DNA of 64,000 nucleotides, taken from assembly GCA_030161315.1 (NCBI GenBank), contig BSQW01000014.1, positions 48,420,545 through 48,484,544 of the forward strand, read 5' to 3'. The translations under genes were made by a program, and so were the position numbers. The DNA is from Eutrema japonicum. Lineage: Eukaryota; Streptophyta; Magnoliopsida; Brassicales; Brassicaceae. This document shows positions 60,083 to 64,000 of the stretch, piece after piece. The first letter of the stretch is position 1. The number at the start of each line of letters is the position of its first letter. The notes below the pieces were generated by a model. The model saw only the letters and a list, made by a program, of their open reading frames with translations. It made no database searches and had not been told where the DNA came from.

Positions 60083-61722
60083 TAGGGATGTCAATCGGGC
60101 TGGCCCGGTCCGGCCTGATCCGTAACCCGCAAAACCCGTATATATTTGAATATGGCCCGACTCGAAAAATAATTGGGCATATATTCTAAAGCTCGTCCTA
60201 GTTTGAACAGGGCTATAGCGCTATTCTAGACTTTTTGGGCTTTTGTACATGTATAAATCATATAAATCAATGAAAGTCTATAGATAATGATCTTTAAAAT
60301 ATGAAGTAAATATGAATGAATGAATGATAATGTTGCCTGGATCACGAAACGTAAACTCATCCAATAAAGTGCGTGTACAAATCAATGCTTGAACGTGTCT
60401 AGGTAGAAGACAATTTCTCTATTTATTCAAGACATGCACACAAATAATAAATGTAGACTCCATATTTATAGTAAGGCACAACTAGGAAACTAGGGTTTTC
60501 GATCAAAAAACAAAAAAATAGAAAATACTCCATATTTTAAACAGTTAAGTTCTTAAACAAAACCTCTAAGACTACATACAATGGTGGTGGTGAATTTTTT
60601 TTTCAACTGTTGTAAGAGTGCAATGGGTGTTGAAATTACTTGTTGAATCTGAGGTGACAAATTTGGTGTTGTAATTTATCAACACCGTGAATTTTCTGGT
60701 GAGTGGAGAAGGTTTGCCACATGTCACGTGGCTATTGGTTAAAAACAATTATTAGATAATGATATATGAATAGAGACATGTGTTATGTTCTCATTGGCCG
60801 TTAAAATTCTTGATATATTTTCTTCATCCGAATCATTTAAGATCAATTATTTCATAATAAATTATATTTTATATATATATTTTATACTAAAATTCATCAT
60901 TTTTCATACTCTATAAATAGAGATTTGTTTCATTTGATTTAGACACAGAAAAAAACTCATTTTTTTACTATACTTTTTCAATTAGCATCTAATAAACTTT
61001 TGTTTTTAGTTTTAAACATCGTTTTAGTGAAAGGGATCCCAACAATAACATTTTTAACACCCAAAATTCTTCTAATTACCCTTTTAACTATTCAAATTCC
61101 AACAATTATCAATTTCAAAATCAATCTTCCAACCAACCCCAAAATATATCAAATTATGGTTATCCACCAAATTTTTTCACGTCGTCAGCTATTCCAAACT
61201 ATGGTCCATGTTATTCATCAAATTACTGTTTTTATTAATTGCAATTTTTAATTAATATATAAAATAAAAAAATTATTATTCAAAATTATATAACTCTTAA
61301 TTGTTTTAATTTAATTTCAATCGGTAATTGTTATTAATAATATGTAATCGCAAAAACAAAAACATAAAAGAAAAAAAAATGGTGGGATAGGGTGTTAAAT
61401 TTTTATAAACAAAACCATTGTAGAATGTAAAAATTGAGTGAGTGTTGAATTATTAGGTGGAAGAGAGAGAAGATGATGTGGAGTGTTAAAAGAGAAAAAG
61501 TAGGGTGTTGAATAAACAAACCAATGTACATAGTCTAACTCAATCAAAATATTTATTTATGGGCTTTACGGACCGGTCCGAGCCCGGTCCGACTAAACCC
61601 GAAAAAACCGTCTAGCCCGAAAGACCCGATATTTTTTGTCTTATATTTTTAAGCTCGAGTCCAGTAATTTTCAGGGTTGTGCCGGATCGGGCTTCGGGTT
61701 TTAGCTCTAATTGACATCCCTA
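60083..61722. mobile_element. Non-autonomous hAT element, host to a Harbinger derivative
   Basis: Perfect 13-bp terminal inverted repeats TAGGGATGTCAAT/ATTGACATCCCTA are flanked by the exact 8-bp duplication ATATACTA (60075-60082 and 61723-61730), the hAT hallmark. GC-rich CGGGCTGGCCCGGTCCGGCC near the left end pairs loosely with ACCGGTCCGAGCCCGGTCCG near the right. Without the nested element it is about 0.67 kb and has no transposase. Confidence 0.9.
60570..61535 (+). mobile_element. PIF/Harbinger derivative nested in the hAT element
   Basis: The 966-bp insert has imperfect 15-bp inverted ends (GACTACATACAATGG and GACTATGTACATTGG after complementing) and is flanked by TAA on both sides (60567-60569 and 61536-61538), the PIF/Harbinger target preference. 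At 61000-61240 a plus-strand stretch codes for an Asn/Gln-rich peptide (NYQFQNQSSNQ, YGYPPNFFTSS). I recall this composition from the N-terminus of the Myb-like Harbinger ORF. No transposase remains. Confidence 0.8.
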
Positions 61723-61730
61723 ATATACTA

Positions 61731-62134
61731 TCATAATTTACAATTTTTTCCTTAATTATATATTTTTTTAAAAAGTAGAAGAACTTTATCGTAGTATGAT
61801 GACCCGAATCACAAGTGTATAAAGCAATGTTCGTTTTGCGTTCAGATGTATCATTAATTAGATGCAAATGCACCAAATACTATTCTTTTGGTTATTACAA
61901 ACATGGAAATTTGAGATGCAAAACCAAAGTGACTTTGGATGTAATACCAGAACCGGCCGTGGCCCAAAGCAAGATAAACATGGGCTTCCGGTTTTTGTGT
62001 TATTATATATGCAATCGGCCGAAAGTGGTTCAGTGTTTTTTCTATCTTATGAAGAGAAAATGGGTTCGACTCTACCTTACTGCTATAAATATTTTTCGGC
62101 AAATTTGGATTTTTTGGTGGCTGCATTGAATACT
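61731..62134. other. Intergenic, no feature seen
   Basis: Overlapping short frames occur on both strands here, but none resembles a known protein, and composition is ordinary for the region. Confidence 0.4.
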
Positions 62135-62842
62135 AGGGATGGGCAAATTATTCGTTAGATTCGCTTCGATCCGGTATTCAGCTAGATTCGATCCGAAAAT
62201 TCCGGATATCCGTAAAGATTCGAAGCAAAGCAAATACTAAAATATAGTATCCGTCTAAAATAAAGCAAATCACAAATAATAATTTTAAGAAAGTCAGATA
62301 TCCGCTCCGATCCGTAGATCATATATATATACATAATATATTAATATAAATTTATAATGTTTATTTACATTTTCTGTATCTCTTTAATAAATAAAAAATG
62401 TCAAAAGAAAATATGCATGATAAAAATATATAAACTCTAAACTAATTAATAAAATATTAATAAAAATGTTTATATTGGAGTTTAAATGAATATATTAATT
62501 TTTGTATGTTTATTTTGTCCATCATTCTTTATATACGAAAAAACTAGATGATTTCACTTTTTTCCTCTTGTTAGTTTATATTAAATAAAAAATACACTAA
62601 ACATTTTTTAAAAAAAATTTTATTTGTATTGAATGGAGCGCAATAGATATCCGCGGATATCCGCAAATATCTGTAAGTTTTCCGGATATCCGGAAATCCG
62701 GATATCCGTATTTTTCCTGAGGAAAGCAAATCACAAAATTAGATATTCGATAAAACGGAGCAAATCACAAAATTAGATATTCGATAAAAAAATGGAGCAA
62801 ATCACAAATAGTAAAATTTCTCGACATATCCGCTCCGTCCCA
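62135..62842. mobile_element. hAT-like non-autonomous element with GGATATCC repeats
   Basis: The left end AGGGATGGGCAAATTATTCG resembles the left end of the element at 20166 (TCTGGGCAAATTA). The right end CGCTCCGTCCCAAG is loosely inverted to it. Between them CGGATATCCG palindromes recur (62205, 62650, 62680) along with CAAATCACAAAATTAGATATTCG direct repeats. No clear target duplication was found, so boundaries are approximate. Confidence 0.45.
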
Positions 62843-63425
62843 AGTTACTTTTTATATAACTGGGATCATTTTAAACTGAAATTCAAACTAATCTCTAGAC
62901 TCGTCGAAATCAATATTTTTTTTTACCGTCTAAAATATTATTTATTACAAATCATGAGAACAATTACATAGACGATTTTACAAAAAATAATTATATATAT
63001 ATGCCTATAATGATCCATGATCAACGGTTCTACTTATACCATATTCGTGATGGACAACCTTACCCTAAACACGCTGGACCACGACGAATGGTTCTACTTA
63101 CACCGCACTAGAATTCTTCGATTTATTTGCTTTTGAATAACTTTCATTAATTTTTTTATTGAAGTAGATAAAACAGCTCGAATTATGTAAACTTTTTTGT
63201 TGAAGTATGTTTGAACTCGTTATGCATTACGATGGTGATGGCTCTCACAAGCATCAACAAAAATGCACTTTTAATGAGTACGACTTTGCTCATAAAGAGA
63301 CTGGTTTTGCTTGATATGAATTCGTTTTATTGAAACAATTGTATAACTAATACGTAGAACAACTTTAACAAAAAAAAAAACTAATACGTAGAACAATACC
63401 TAGAATCTTTCTAATTAAATGCCAA
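62843..63425. other. Intergenic, no feature seen
   Basis: This is AT-rich sequence. A loose direct repeat of TGATCAACGGTTCTACTTATACC and GACGAATGGTTCTACTTACACC (about 63020 and 63075) is the only structure seen. Confidence 0.4.
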
Positions 63426-64000
63426 CTAGGATTTAATCTGTGTTGTACGCGCGCGGGGTAATTTTTTTTTAAAAAATTGTTTTAAAAATTTTTAATTTAA
63501 AAATTTTGGTTAAGTTAAAATTAGTTGTCACATAGACAAATATGTATATATTAACATCACATAACCAAAATTTACGTATATAATATCCGTCGAATAGGAA
63601 TTAGAGTTAGTTTCGTTGTACGAGTTAATATATAAGTAAATTTAAGTTGTGAAAGTGATGTGATATTAATATACACGTACTTATATACATATCAATATAA
63701 ATTAGAACCTAAATATCTATATCCGTAAAATATGAATTTGGCTGTGAATTTTTTATTTGAGCTCAGACTATCACATTCGGTTAATGAATTCTACAATATG
63801 ATTTACTAATAATTATAGATAGGATTGTCAAATCGGCCTAATCAGTCTACTTAATCTGTTTCGCAATAGGCGGGTTATGCCGCAAAGAACTACAATCTTG
63901 AATTTTGAAAACACAAAATCTAATATGCATTGTTTAATGAATATTGGTTTTGTGGTCGGTTCGCGAACTCTTGAAAAATCAATTTTCTTGTTTCTAACAT
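63426..64000 (-). mobile_element. Helitron-like 3' end, continuing beyond the window
   Basis: The minus strand reads CCCCGCGCGCGTACAACACAGATTAAATCCTAG followed by T at 63426. A GC-rich block close to a terminal CTAG at an A/T junction is the pattern of Brassicaceae Helitron 3' ends. The body would extend right, out of view. No coding is visible. Confidence 0.35.

Noticed and set aside
1..64000. CRISPR arrays, bacterial operons or riboswitches
   Set aside because: The sequence is plant nuclear DNA. The tandem repeats seen are minisatellites or transposon subterminal repeats without spacer structure.

Overview
The window is plant nuclear DNA, almost certainly from a Brassicaceae species. It is AT-rich and dense in transposons, with GT-AG introns. 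It carries two host genes side by side: an ortholog of the Arabidopsis geranyllinalool synthase TPS04/GES and an ortholog of the serine carboxypeptidase-like gene SCPL32. These two are neighbours in Arabidopsis thaliana (At1g61120 and At1g61130, from memory). Nearly everything else is transposable-element sequence, much of it nested and decayed.

Layout: (1) 1-3545, minus-strand LINE cut by the left edge. (2) 3562-7343, AT-rich Helitron-like DNA with repeated G-box palindromes. (3) 7344-13642, minus-strand Copia element with 182-bp LTRs and an exact 5-bp target duplication; a 1,168-bp solo LTR (12079-13246) of another family sits inside it, with its own target duplication and two tandem arrays. 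(4) About 13831-19561, decayed minus-strand CACTA element. (5) 19562-21710, LTR remnant, then a small hAT-like element interrupted by a polyadenylated retroposon of about 1.04 kb. (6) 22001-23482, second copy of the LINE family, 5'-truncated, with a 17-bp target duplication. (7) 23735-25061, solo LTR of an Athila-like family.

(8) 25062-36510 is the host-gene island. The terpene synthase (25968-32352, plus, 12 exons) keeps both metal-binding motifs, but exon 7 carries a one-base frameshift that would truncate it before the catalytic domain. A dimeric tRNA-derived SINE sits in intron 10. The carboxypeptidase gene (33332-36428, minus, 10 exons, 469 residues) is fully open and has all catalytic residues. 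The two genes converge, with about 1 kb between their stop codons.

(9) 36655-38211, Helitron-like DNA. (10) 38538-59964, a 21.4-kb nest. The outer element is a minus-strand Athila-like element carrying only gag and protease. Its 5' LTR was entered by an 8.4-kb CACTA element (43949-52342) and by a 6.8-kb CRM-like chromovirus (52711-59497). (11) 60083-61722, small hAT-like element with a PIF/Harbinger derivative nested in it. (12) 62135-64000, another hAT-like element and a Helitron-like end.

The host genes are unrelated in function: one makes the diterpene alcohol precursor of the volatile homoterpene TMTT, the other encodes a secreted or vacuolar carboxypeptidase-like protein. Their pairing is positional. 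Several element reading frames are stopped at codons where C-to-T change on one strand explains the break, as expected of long-methylated DNA. No novel multi-gene system was found. The most useful observations are the frameshifted terpene synthase, a long hairpin and a telomere-repeat-bearing duplication inside the CACTA element, the solo LTR with its GC-rich minisatellite, the Sadhu-like retroposon, and the clear insertion order of the nests.
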